Source: Watersipora subatra | Taxonomy: Eukaryota; Bryozoa; Gymnolaemata; Cheilostomatida; Watersiporidae | Direction of reading: 5' to 3' | DNA length: 64,000 bases | NCBI RefSeq assembly: GCF_963576615.1 | Contig: NC_088716.1 | Coordinates: forward strand, 57,505,681-57,569,680 | Shown: positions 10,441-22,600 of the stretch, piece by piece | How positions within the stretch are numbered: the stretch's first letter is position 1 | Layout of the letters: the number at the start of each line of letters is the position of its first letter | The notes under the pieces: model-generated | What the model was told of the DNA's origin: nothing | The model's input: only the letters and a program-made list of their open reading frames with translations | Database searches by the model: none | Made by a program: the position numbers and the translations under genes

Positions 10441-12555
10441 CATGACAATCTAATACTCGTAGCTTGGTGCCCATAGACATCTTCCTATTTTTCATTAGCT
10501 TTCCTAATTTCTAAAAGGCATCTTTTGCTACTCCTATTCATATTTTCATTTTCTTTTTATTTTCTTTTTTATTATTTTAGTGTTTCTTTTCAGAACTTTT
10601 TTTGCCTGTTAATACTATGATTGTAGGTGCAAATCTGTATTTTTATAAAACCAATTAGACACCAAGTAAATTAGCGTTCAAGCCTAAAATCATAAACCTA
10701 AAAAAGAATAAAGACTTAGAGCCATGGATCCTACATATAAGTGAGCAATGCTGATGAATTTACCATTGTATTCAAGGCACTAAAACTGTACAAGCTCTAT
10801 TATTGTCTCATCAGCAAGTGAGAAGTGTAACTGTTAATTTTAGGAGACCAACAATAAAAACAAAACACCTATAAAATTCGTAATATTGTTTATTTTCAAT
10901 TTCTTTTACTTTTAAAAGTTTTTGAAGCTTTTCGATTCATAAACCTTGTTGTAAATAAAAAAATTTGTGTGAATTTTTAGGGGAGATAAAGTTAATAAAG
11001 CCAAAGATTGCCTTTTAGCAAAATATTTGATGACCTTATAGTGACAAGACTATAATATAGAGTAAAATTTTATTGAAAAGTTTTAATCTATTTTTATATG
11101 CAGTACTACAGAGAACCAGATCTTGTTCTCCTATTGCCCTAGACCGACTTATTTCTTGTTAGTCTGTTAGTTAACAGACAGACTTATTTCCTGCTTGTGT
11201 TTACGAACACTATAAATAAGCTAGCAGGTAAGCCGTGAAATGATTATTTCAGTGTGATTAATTCACTTCAAAGTATTAACAACATAGTGTTAAGAGATTC
11301 TTCATTGTGTTAACAACATGGTGTTATTAGGGTATTCAAAGTGTTAATGACAATAAGATGCTAATAGATTCTTCTAAGTGTTAACAACATGGAGTTAACA
11401 GATTCTTTCCATAAACACAGCTCATCAGTGCCTTTAATAATACACACTGAAATCAACAATATAATGTCATAGTTGCTTGTAAATTTTAAAGTTTCTTTGC
11501 TTTACAGACCAAATTGCTAAATTCAGAGGTTAGAATCACTTATTGATTGGTCAGTTAGGCATAACTAGACTCACTGTTCAGGTGGTATCAGTCGGAACTA
11601 CAGATGGTAGTACAAAGCAATGACAAAAGGTAAGATATTTTGTTATCAATACCTAGCTGACTAGCCACTTTTCTAACTAAAATCTTTATGCTTGATTATT
11701 TTTACCATCATTATTATTACTATTATTATTATTCTATCTTTTGTTTGAAGATGTTTTAGCAGCTTTTCGAATCAACAGAGAGGTTTACGGGTGAGTTGCA
11801 GCTACTTTAAAATCAGCATATTTATGCTGATACGTAGTCTGGGAGTCAAATAGAATTAGTTGCAGTTACACACACGCACGCTTGAAGATAACTTTATTGA
11901 ACTACAGATAGCCATAAAATTTATTTACAGGGCGCGGGTCAATCCAAACAGCACATTCCAAATGGTGGTTCAACAGTTATTTTACAAAAATTTGTCCTTA
12001 CAATATTAAAAGCTATTCACAGATTACAAGCTGTACCATTTATGGATTACCAGCTTCCAGTTATATCTTCGAATAATCCTATTAAAAGTACATCTAAAAC
12101 AAAAATACAGACCATTTTCATTCGTCTATTGTTTTAGAAAATCACTGAGAACTGAGAAAATGGTAATGAAATACATCGTGCAATGTCATGTCTGCAACTG
12201 AATGCAGCTTTCTGATTGATGTGCTGCTATTGGTTATGCCTCATCATGCAGCCTTGTCTACCGTAGTTTGGCCGCTGGTTTTGACTTTTTGTGTATTTTT
12301 TGCGGTAAAACAAAAATAATGTTTACTTGTTTGGTGTATCACAATGGGTATTCTCTAGAAAATCCTGATAACATTAAATAAAAATACAAAAGAACAAGTT
12401 GTAGTGTCATTATTTTTAGATTAGGTAAAAGATAGATTTGATTATTTATTATTTTAAGACTGAAAAATGTTGAAGAAGTAGTTTGTTCTGCATCTTTACG
12501 AGAATTTTACCTAATCTCAAAAACCCAATAATTATTATTAAACTTGCTAAGGCTA
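10441..12555. other. Intergenic stretch between genes C and D
   Basis: AT-rich. At 11230-11410 the phrase tgttaacaacatggtgtta recurs about four times with drift. A TTA/ATT triplet run lies near 11705-11735. No exon recognised. The missing last exon of gene C should lie between 9848 and 16490. Confidence 0.35.
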
Positions 12556-12559
12556 TTAG

Positions 12560-12975
12560 TTGCCTAACCCGTGACACTATATCAACCCGTGTCACTATAT
12601 TAACCCGTGACACTATATCAGCCCCTGACACTATACTAACCTGTGACACTATATCAACCCGTGTCACTATATTAACCCGTGACACTATATCAACCCGTGA
12701 CACTATATCAACCCGTGATACTATACTAACCTGTGACAAAATACTAACCTGTGACACCATAGTACCTTGTGACACTCTACCAACCTGTGACACTATACTA
12801 ACTTGGTACACTATACTAACCTGTGACACTATACTGACCTGTGATACTATACTAACCTTTGACAATATACTAACCTGTGACACCATAGTAACTTGTGACA
12901 CTCTACCAACCTGTGACACTCTACTAACCTGTGACACTATACTAACCTGTGACACTAGACCAACCTTGTACATCT
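12560..12975. repeat. 18-bp minisatellite
   Basis: Unit aacctgtgacactatact (18 bp), about 23 diverged copies. Because 18 is a multiple of three, both strands stay open over about 175 codons (hexapeptide DTISTR or VSRVDI types). These ORFs are repeat artefacts. Confidence 0.9.
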
Positions 12976-13479
12976 CTTACCAACAAATCTCACCCTGTTA
13001 TATTGCACATTTGAGAGTGCGTATCTGTTAGTCTGCGTAAACACTATGAGTTTCAGCATTTTTGCTCGATTTGGTTCAAACTTCTCAGGCACATGACTTG
13101 CATTTGCTTTCAAAGCTTCGCCAGGCTCCTGAAAACCAGCTTCTAAACACCCATCAGATTAGAGAATCAAGCATCTGCTTGACACGCAGTAAGGACCATC
13201 GCCCTCAATCCATGCATTCATGGATTGCTGTCATGAAAGTAGTCGAGCAATTCATCTGGAATATCTACGTGCGCGCCGAGAGTTATTTGGTTGAAAATAA
13301 AAGACATCTCAGACAACGCTTGGCTTACCGCTAATCTATATATTTAAATCTCAGTGTTTATTTATAGTTGGTCTTTTGTTATCTGTTCTTCATGCGTCCA
13401 GCCATAGCAATAAACATCTGGCTGTGACAAATATGCATGTCACTGGAATTTAACTTGCAACATTCATATCGCAAAACTT

Positions 13480-13950
13480 TAAACAGGCATGGTTAACCAC
13501 TGGGTTAAGCTGACCTTATCCTTTGGCGATAAGGTCAGCTTATCGATAGGTCGTTAAACAGGCACGGTTAACCACTAGATTAAGCTGACCTTATCCTTTG
13601 GCGATAAGGTCGGCTTATCGATAGGTCGTTAAACAGGCACGGTTAACCACTAGATTAAGCTGACCTTATCCTTTGGCGATAAGGTCAGCTTATCGATAAA
13701 TCGTTAAACAGGCACGGTTAACCACTAGGTTAAGCTGACCTTATCCTTTGGCGAAAAGGTCGGCTTATCGATAGGTCGTTAAACAGGCACGGTTGACCAC
13801 TAGGTTAAGCTGACCTTATTCTTTGGCGATAAGGTCAGCTTATCGGTAAGTCGTTAAACAGGCACGGTTAACCACTAGGTTAAGCTGACCTTATCCTTTG
13901 GCGATAAGGTCAGCTTATCGATAAGGTCGATAAGCCGACCTTATCGATAA
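13480..13950. repeat. 75-bp hairpin satellite, six copies
   Basis: Six copies with exact 75-bp spacing (ggcatgg/ggcacgg at 13486, 13561, 13636, 13711, 13786, 13861). Each contains a 14-bp inverted repeat aagctgaccttatc / gataaggtcagctt around a 7-nt loop, with few mismatches. The array ends in further tcgataaggtcgataagc palindromes. Confidence 0.9.
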
Positions 13951-14099
13951 TTACCTTATCTATTCTTATCGCAACTGCAGGTTGCAAGCTAAATATGTAC
14001 TTTTATCATTAATTTATAGTACATTTTCCGTTTTATTTTCCGCTGAAAGTTTTTTAAAAGCTATTTCACAATCTATTGCTTATTCTCTCTAATTTGTAG

Positions 14100-14706
14100 T
14101 TTTTCAAATGAGCCATTTCAATTTATATGTTTCGTTTCACTCTTTAAATTCCTGGTTCTTAATAAGTGCAATCTCTAAACCTGTAAAAGCTAAAATCTTT
14201 TCACATGGACTGCTGTATTTTCTTGATTAGAAATTGCTTCTGCGTTCTCTCTCTGTTTAGTTTGACAAAGTACCATCGTGCACTCCGCTGCTATATGTTT
14301 GCACCTGTATCGAGAGACACCAGTATCGTCCATCCAACCTTTGATTACAGCGAACTTTTGCTGCAACAATACCCTTTTTGTTCACACACTTCTATGTGCT
14401 AGTTATTATTTTTGATTCAACATATTTATGACTTTTATTTTGTTTTTTTTCGGTTCATATTAATTGTATCATTATCAAATCGTTTTCATTACTTGCTATC
14501 ATCTAGCCATTACTTACTAATTATTTTCCATTTAACAACTCTGCAGTAGTTTTATTTTTTCTCTTAATTTATTTGAACTGCACACACACTTTTCTCATAA
14601 TATGAAGTCAAAATTTGGAATGGTAAATGTTGTATATGGTGAACAAAATTAATTTTGTGTGCAAATACTTTTTATTAGCCTGGCAGCGCCGGGCATTTAA
14701 CTAGTC
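14100..14706 (-). mobile_element. Dispersed repeat family 1, copy 2 (body fragment)
   Basis: It shares the family body: gtatcgagagacaccagtat, ttcaacatattta, catttaacaact, catgatatgaagt-like and gaatggtaaatgttgtatatg. It ends in attagcctggcagcgccgggcatttaactagt, the diverged family terminus. The tRNA-like part is absent. ORF 14205-14402 lies inside and is not a gene. Confidence 0.55.
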
Positions 14707-16430
14707 TTCAATAACTTGACAGATGCAGTCATAGTTGCAGCGTAATCAATATGATTATCAATTACATAATCTGATGTAGTAAATATTTTACTGCTTATTG
14801 AGCAGCGAAAAACATTGCTTGAACTTTGCTCACTGTAGCTTATACAAATTTTTCTGGAAGCATATGTCTAACGATGGTTGATATATAATCTGGGTAAAAA
14901 AAGGAAAATCAACATCAAAATGGATGTCATAAACATCCTCGAATTATGTAAAAATAATAATGTATAAAAAATCAATCTCACCGAGTACTAGCACGCAATT
15001 AAATTACCTCTTTGAACATTTAAATCCTAGTCATGTAATGTTTCATTTCATTAAATTAAAAAAAACTTTGAAAATGAACATTTAGAATCCATCCGGCTTA
15101 TAATTCATCTCTAACAACTAAAGTGAAAATAAAAGAAAATGACAAAAAGATTTGAGTCGCCTGCCTCCCATTTTAGAATACTAGCCTGGCTTATCACGAA
15201 GATGTCTAGAATGTCTTTTCTGTTTCTCTCTTCTGTCGGGCAACACTTAATCTCCACCAAGATTAATTATCATCAACTGCAATCAGATATTGGAACATGG
15301 CTAATGCACTTCAGAGAATTGAAAATTTTTAATATTTTACTGTTTCATCTCCCAGTTTTATTGTTTCACTGCTAGTAATATTATTATCAGTTTACACTTG
15401 TAGTACTATGGTATAACTAGTATCACGAGCAGTACTAATAATGCAACTACTCGCGGAGTACCTCTTTTCTTGGTACTAGTGCTTCTGGTACAAATAGTAT
15501 CACTTATTATCACTGTTAGTGATAATAATAGTGGTGTTAGTTACTACTACCACTGTAGTAGTGGTACGTAGTGTATCACTACTGAATAGTAGTGATACCA
15601 GCCACGCTACTAGTAATACCATCAGTGGTGCTGAAAGTAATACTGATAGAATGACTATGAGCAGATTGAACAGTTAGAAAGACACATGAGCCTCGGTATG
15701 GGGTCAGGCACCGAGAGCTAAAAACCGAACTGTGCAATGGACTTTGCTAGTTACGGACATTTCTGGTAGTAGATAATCATAAAGCTTTTCTTGTATGTGA
15801 GATTGCTCAGAATAAATGGAATCTCTATACAAATGTAGCTAAACTTAGTAAAAATAACCTCTACTAACATTCACACACACTGATAAAGTATTTTTACGGT
15901 AAGTCATCCATAGATTTACTACTAGCTATGAGTTCCTTAAAAAGTCTGGCTATTTTTAATATTCAGGAAGTTTACGATTTTCTATGGGTTTATTACATAA
16001 AAGTTAAGTGTGACATTGTAAATGGCTTCAGAAAGTTCTCTGAGTTAGAACAGATTAAAACAAAACTTTTATTTTTATGCATACAATATTTAGAAAGGAA
16101 ATGAATAATTTATTTTATATTCGCTATGCAAGCTTTACACCTAGCCGTTGATGACTACATGAGTTATGACTAGAATAGAACAGCTATAAACATTAGCAGT
16201 GTGATGAGAATTGTAGAAAATATACTTCAATAATATGCTTAAAACGTGCTTACAGATTCACTGTTTCTATTAGTTATTATCGTTTTTAGATTCTAAAATA
16301 CGATTATGGCTAAAATATGATAGAATGAAATTTTACACAAAAGTCTACACAATGCATTCGTATACTAAAATGAGTTAATCCTTACAAACCTATGCAAGAT
16401 AATAATGTTATATATATAATTTAATTATAT
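14707..16430. other. Intergenic stretch downstream of gene C TIR exons
   Basis: AT-rich. A short-palindrome region of tagtagtgatacca-type repeats lies at 15395-15650. A possible gene C tail is an acceptor cggtttttag before 15715, giving a four-residue tail and stop, but this is weak. A TATATA block lies at 16410-16460. Confidence 0.3.
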
Positions 16431-16490
16431 ATATAATATAATTATATATATAATTATTATTTATGCAAGATAATAGTTAAAACTACTTAC

Positions 16491-16697
16491 AATCATCATC
16501 AGCGATTTTAGCATTTTTTCCTACACTTTCCATTGCTTCCAGGAAATTGTCAATATTAGCCTGATATGTCCCTTCATTTGCGAGGTCATGGAACAAGGTG
16601 TTACCTAGCAAAAAAGCGAGCCATCCGGATGGTCTGTACTTTTTCTGCATTCTTACAGGCACTAAAGTCTTTTTGATCCTGTCAGCATACTCAATCT
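16491..16697 (-). CDS. Gene C exon 9: TIR domain part 3
   Basis: Phase 1 to 1, acceptor ccttgttag, donor GTAAGT. It encodes (E)IEYADRIKKTLVPVRMQK, RPSGWLAFLLGNTLFHDL and ANIDNFLEAMESVGKN. GWLAFLLGN is the box 3 equivalent of this TIR subfamily. Since a donor follows DDD, a short tail exon must exist downstream. The acceptor is the first unit of a tandem array that copies it several times into the intron. Confidence 0.75.
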
Positions 16698-19600
16698 CTA
16701 ACAAGGAGAAAGAACAGTACATGAGAATTAGTCATTCTGTCAGTGCTGTTAATCTCTAACAAGAAGAAAGAACATTACATGAGAATTAGTCATTCTGTCA
16801 GTGCTGTTAATCTCTAACAAGAAGAAAGAACATTACATGAGAATTAGTCATTCTGTCAGTGCTGTTAATCTCTAACAAGGAGAAAGAACAGTACATGAGG
16901 ATTAGCCATCATGTCAGTGTTCACGTTCTCTAACAAGGAGAAAGAACAGTACATGAGGATTAGTCATCCTGTCAGTGCTGTTGATCTCTAACAAGGAGAA
17001 AGAACAGTACATGAGGAATAGTCATCCTGTCAGTGTTCATGTTTTCTAACAAGGAGAAAGAACAGTACATGAGAATTAGTTATTCTGTCAGTGCTGTTGA
17101 TCTCTTACAAGGATATAAGACCATAAATTCAAGGTTTTCTTGAGACTAATAGGGCAGGTATTTTATTAGGTATAGAAAAAGCTCTTTTATTAAACAGATA
17201 CTTAGCTCACATGCAAAAGTCCTCAGGTCAGCAAGTAACGAAGACCTTATCTAACATGAATTTTACATCTTAATTCACGCGTATATGTACACCTGTAAAA
17301 TATTAACCCATCTAACATCCAACAGTATTTGTAATCCTACATTCCATAGATGTCTACTCAAAGATGTCTATAAACAAAGGAGTGATGAGCAATGATAAAC
17401 CAATAGCAAAGATATATTTACTTCATAGAACTAGATAAATCTATGTTAGCCTAACACATCCTAATAACCAGGGTATGTTTTAGAATTCATCATGCGGGTG
17501 TTAGAAAAATCCAGTTAATGTAAATGCCAGGGATGGTCCTGAATAATATACAAATTAACAATCATAATAGATATAATTTTAATATAATAATTATAACATA
17601 ATGATTATAATACTAAAATTATTTGTGATATTGTATAAGTTTATTTAGAGTATGTATAAGCGTAGGTATGATGTGATGTAATCGCTTTTGACTTGATAAA
17701 TCAATTAGCCTGGATTACGATTAGCCCGTTGTATAAACATTATAACAATTTGTGCTCAAGTAGCTGTTTAACCGCATAAAAACTTTTCAAACACAACACG
17801 TTTGCATCAAACAAATAGTTGATGTAGATTTAGAAGATTTCTTTGCATTATAACAGGTTCAAGCTAAAAAGTGTCTTTATAAGTCAATGGAGTGCATTAA
17901 CAAGAAATGAATGAAAAATCTATAGGCTATATTAATACGATGATGTCTGCGTTCCTTCACTGTGGGTCACACTTTTCGGCCACGGTTACGGTTCGACATA
18001 AAGGGTTGTTTTAAACAAGCAACATTCGCATTAGTAGACCAATGCTCTATTAGTGGATCCATACGAACACTTCTTGGTGCTTGCGAAAAACCGAGCATGT
18101 GCTCAGTCTCTGCGCTTTATTGGATTTGCTAATGATTACTCCACAAACAGAGTACTAATAAAAATGTTTTTTTTTTAAATCTTTTATCGAATGAAGTAGA
18201 ACTGTTGCCCCTGACCAAGTACTCTTGAAATAGTTTTGGTTTCCAAATAGATTTCAACTCGATCTCTTTAAATGTATTGCCATCACTTTACCTTTTCTAC
18301 ATTTGCTATCTTCCTCGTACTTTTCTGTCAGCACTGGTACTATCACCGCTGCCTTATCGATAGCCTTCGCAATGGCCCCAACCCTGTCAGTGACTCCTGT
18401 AGATTAGATTAAAAAATTGCATGTGCAGAATTTCTGATTAATAAAAATCAAATCAAATATTTATTGGTTATATGTAAAACACGGACAGCTAATTACATTA
18501 TTATTGAATATTTGAAATATAACCTTCTTGAAATGAATCCATTTAACAGTAGTGTGTCAAGGGATTGTTAGCAATGCTTTATGTGCAAAAATTATGCTTT
18601 CAGAAATCAATGCTAAACCTTGGTTTCAGATTTAGTGTAACTCAACAAAGGAAGCCAGTTATGTAAGCAATAAATGATAAGGATCTTTGAAAATGAAGGA
18701 ATGTGATACAGAAATGAGGTCAGGGTGAAAATAGCTGCTCAGCTCATCAGGCACTCAGGTAAATGGTGATTTCCAATGTCAGCACTAGAGTTGCCTATGC
18801 AGTTCGGAGGCAAGCGGAAAGCAATTAGCATTAGCAAGCGGAAATCCTACTCTTACTAGAGGGCTGCAGAAAAAGAGGGAGAAAGAGGGGGAGGAAAGAG
18901 AGTGAGGGGGAGAGAGAGGGAGAGAAAGAGGGAAAGAGGAGAGGGAGAAAAAAGGAGAGAGAGAATAATGAGGGGGAGAGAGAAGAGGAGAGAGACAGGG
19001 GAGGGGGGAGAGAAGGAGAGAGAGAAGGAGGAGAAAAGAGAGAGGGAGAGGAGGAAGAGAAGGAAAAGAGGAGGGAGAGAGGGAGAGAAAAGAGGAGGGA
19101 AAAAGGGAGAGGAGAGAGGGGAGAGAGAGAAAGAGAGAAATAAATGCACAGCTGCAAGTCATACTTTCGTCAAGCTGCTCCTCGTCGAACCAAACTCTGT
19201 ATCTCTCTCTTTTTAACCTTCTCCTGAAGGTTCTCAAATCATCAAGAATACTCGGCTCATATGTGAAGAGAATGTGCTCTCGTGGTCTTTCGTTGGCTGT
19301 TGTTACAAATAATACTTTATTCAACATACTTGTAATGAAATTGAGACATTTCTGATTTTATTTCTGTTTGAATGCTGACATGTGCATCAGGATTTGCAAC
19401 TGCTCTTGCAATTCAATTTTATCATATACAGACGAAACAAAAACTTTGTGTCGACAAAGCTATAGAAAGTTAGCAGTAGTTTATCATTGGCAGATTTCAT
19501 TGAGTTATTACAGCTGTGGCATAACCAGACAGTAGCAGATTCCAAGAGTTGAATCACGTGATCAATAACATAATTTAAAAAACAACTTCTGTTTGAAATG

Positions 19601-22600
19601 AAACTCTTGCCAATAAAGCAATCTATATATTTCTCAAAGTTGGTTGTATGTGTGTATGCGTGTCCAGCTATAGCTAATAAAATCTTGAAATTGATATTCT
19701 GCGTCCTGATGGATTTGAACTCATATCATAGAGATCACTACTGTAAGTTTAAATTCCAGGCGCTCTACCACTGAGCCATACAAAGCATAAAAATTTAAGA
19801 AGTTATCATTAACCATATACCAGTAATAAGCACGCTAATTATTTTAGCAATGCACCCATGTCTTACGATGCCCCTGTTAAAAAATATTTTTGTAGGGTTC
19901 AATTACTATATTTGGGGTCAAGGCCAATTATTCTCACGAGGACAATTATATTATCTCTGGAAAAAGAACCTCGACATTCTCTCTCCGTTCGGTCAGACAA
20001 TGACAGTACGATATCTCCTTTTTACATTTGTACAAGTATCAAGAGGTACCAGTATCGAGAGGAACCAGTATCGTCATAGTCAAAATTTTGATGGATAGTC
20101 TCTGCTGGAACAGTAAACTTTTTTATACACACATTTTTATGCAAGATTTGCTATTATTAATTCAACATATTCAGATTATATTTTTGTTTTCTCATTTCAT
20201 GTTTATTGTATCATTACTAAATCATCCTTTATTGTGATCTTAGCAAAACTGACTTAATTTAGCTATTATTTGCTGATTATTTCACATTTATATCTAAACC
20301 CTTTTATAGTTGTTTAATTTTTTTAATTTACTTGACCTGCACAAAACATTTTTTCATGATATGAAGTTTGAAAGTTACAGCTGTTTGACAAAGTTTGATA
20401 AACTTTACGGTTGTTTCTATTTTCTCTTATTTTATTTCAACTACACAAAACACTTTTCTCATGAAATGTAGTTTGAAAGTTAGAATGACAAATGTTGTTA
20501 TATGTTAAATACAAATTAATTTTCTGACCAAAAACTCTTTTATTACCCGGGTAACGTCGAGTAGCAAAGCTAGTGTTGTGTTGTATAAGAGTGTTACTGG
20601 TTTTAATGCTACCAAAGCTTACCTCTAGCTTCGTCCATCATGTCTATGTGAAGGTCCTCTACTACTTGGTTAGCCCGCTCTGGAGGCTCATGCCAACCAG
20701 ACCTGTCTACATCATCTACAGTAGCTACAAAATACTCATTTAATCAAATACTGATATAATTGTACAGACGTGGCAGAACATATTTGGAACAGCCAGAAAA
20801 TTGCATCAGAGCGATTCTGACACTGACTGCCTGAATCTAACATTTAAATCATCATGATTTCACCGCACCATCATTATTATTGGTTTTATTGTAGTATAAT
20901 GCTGAGTAGCCATTATCTGTCATGGCCATAATATGATTCTGAGTAGCCATTATCTGTCATGGCCATAATATGATTCTGAGTAGCCATTATCTGTCATGAG
21001 TCATGACATGAGTCATGACCCTAATATAATACTGAGTGCCCATTATTTGCCATCACCATAATACATTACTGAGTGGCCATTATCTGTCATGGCCATAATA
21101 TGATTCTGAGTAGCCATTATCTGTCATGAGTCATGACATGAGTCATGACCCTAATATAATACTGAGTGCCCATTATTTGCCATCACCATAATACATTACT
21201 GAGTGGCCATTATCTGTCATGGCCATAATATGATTCTGAGTAGCCATTATCTGTCATGAGTCATGACATGAGTCATGACCCTAATATAATACTGAGTGCC
21301 CATTATTTGCCATCACCATAATACATTACTGAGTGGCCATTATCTGTCATGACCATAATATAATACTAAGTGGCCATCGTCTGTCTTGATCATAATATAA
21401 TACTGAGCGACCATTATCTGCCATGGCATAATATACCTAATAATTTGATGACAATTCCTGACTGCTGCAAACTCAAGGTTTTGCCACAGTAGTCCAATTC
21501 ATACAAGTATGCATGCACTCATGCAGTAGAATTAGTTATTTGGAGAAAGTTATTTGAAACTGTTCAATTGGAACTCACAGCGAAAGTTTCCGGCACCGAT
21601 CGTCACTCCCGTGCTGTCAAACATTTTTTTCTGTCCTTCAGAGAGTTGATTGTATTCTGCAGTGTTTAGGTTTCCATCATCATCAATGGCATTAGGTGGA
21701 GAAGAACAACCACACTTGTAACACGCACTAAAAAGCATTACATCATTTATACATGTAGATAGCTGATGCAAAGTTAGGTATACTATCTCAGATTTGTGCT
21801 CTAGGAAACCATTTCCTGAACTTTACAATTAATAATTATTTGTGTACAATATGCAAACAGTGTATATTATGGCTTGTTTAGCACACTATCTACTAGACCA
21901 GATAGCAGTCGGTCTCTTTTTTTTCACCATAAAGAGCAATATTGGTTCTTTAGAAAGTTAAAACATCTATGATACATGGAAGAAGAATTGGCTAAAACTA
22001 CATCTACAAAAACCGATAAAAACGGTTTAAGATGTTGCTAAAACAAGTATCTTCTAGTTTCACCAATGATTAAATTACTAAACTCTTAGCATTAGTAGCT
22101 TAAACTGATATAAAAAAAAGAAGCTTATAACAATTTATCTTTATAAAATGTGTTTCAATGTGATTCGGACCATGAAAAATTGCCAATACACCAGGTTAAA
22201 ACTTGCAGCACATCAATGTGATTTAACCATGAGAACTAGTGCTATATGACCACTTGTAACTAGCAAGTTTCACAGAACTTACCAGTATTATAGTATCCGC
22301 CTGTTTTTTTTTATATACATATGTATCTAACACTCATTTTTGTTTGGCAAATTTGAAAACTATTGTCCAAAATTTTAGTTAACTGTATATTTTGGTGCTT
22401 CAATTGGGCTTCCTATTTGTTAACTAACGTTCAGTAAGTACTGACTAATATTTTAGAGTCTCGACTATCTGCCAAATCAGCATTACTGGCTGAGTCAGCT
22501 GTATCGGCTGCCATCTGCCGATACTGGCTGGCTACCTGCCGGCTTCATTGTATATAAAAAGGTCCCAAAACTAGAGGAGGACACGACCGGTACTAAAGAA

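Noticed and set aside
12449..13031. Two long opposing ORFs (174 and 182 codons)
   Set aside because: Both come from the 18-bp repeat, which stays open because its length is a multiple of three.
18785..19327. Large minus ORFs, including one that starts with real TIR sequence
   Set aside because: The TIR exon ends at the GTATGA donor at 19164; the rest is translation of the polypurine tract.
19685..19785. A functional tRNA gene
   Set aside because: A and B boxes fit, but it lies within a dispersed repeat and does not give a clean cloverleaf; other repeat copies share it.
21579..21727. EF-hand in the gene C Cys exon (DDDGN loop)
   Set aside because: Only half of the loop fits, and the paralogous exon in gene D lacks the Asp residues.
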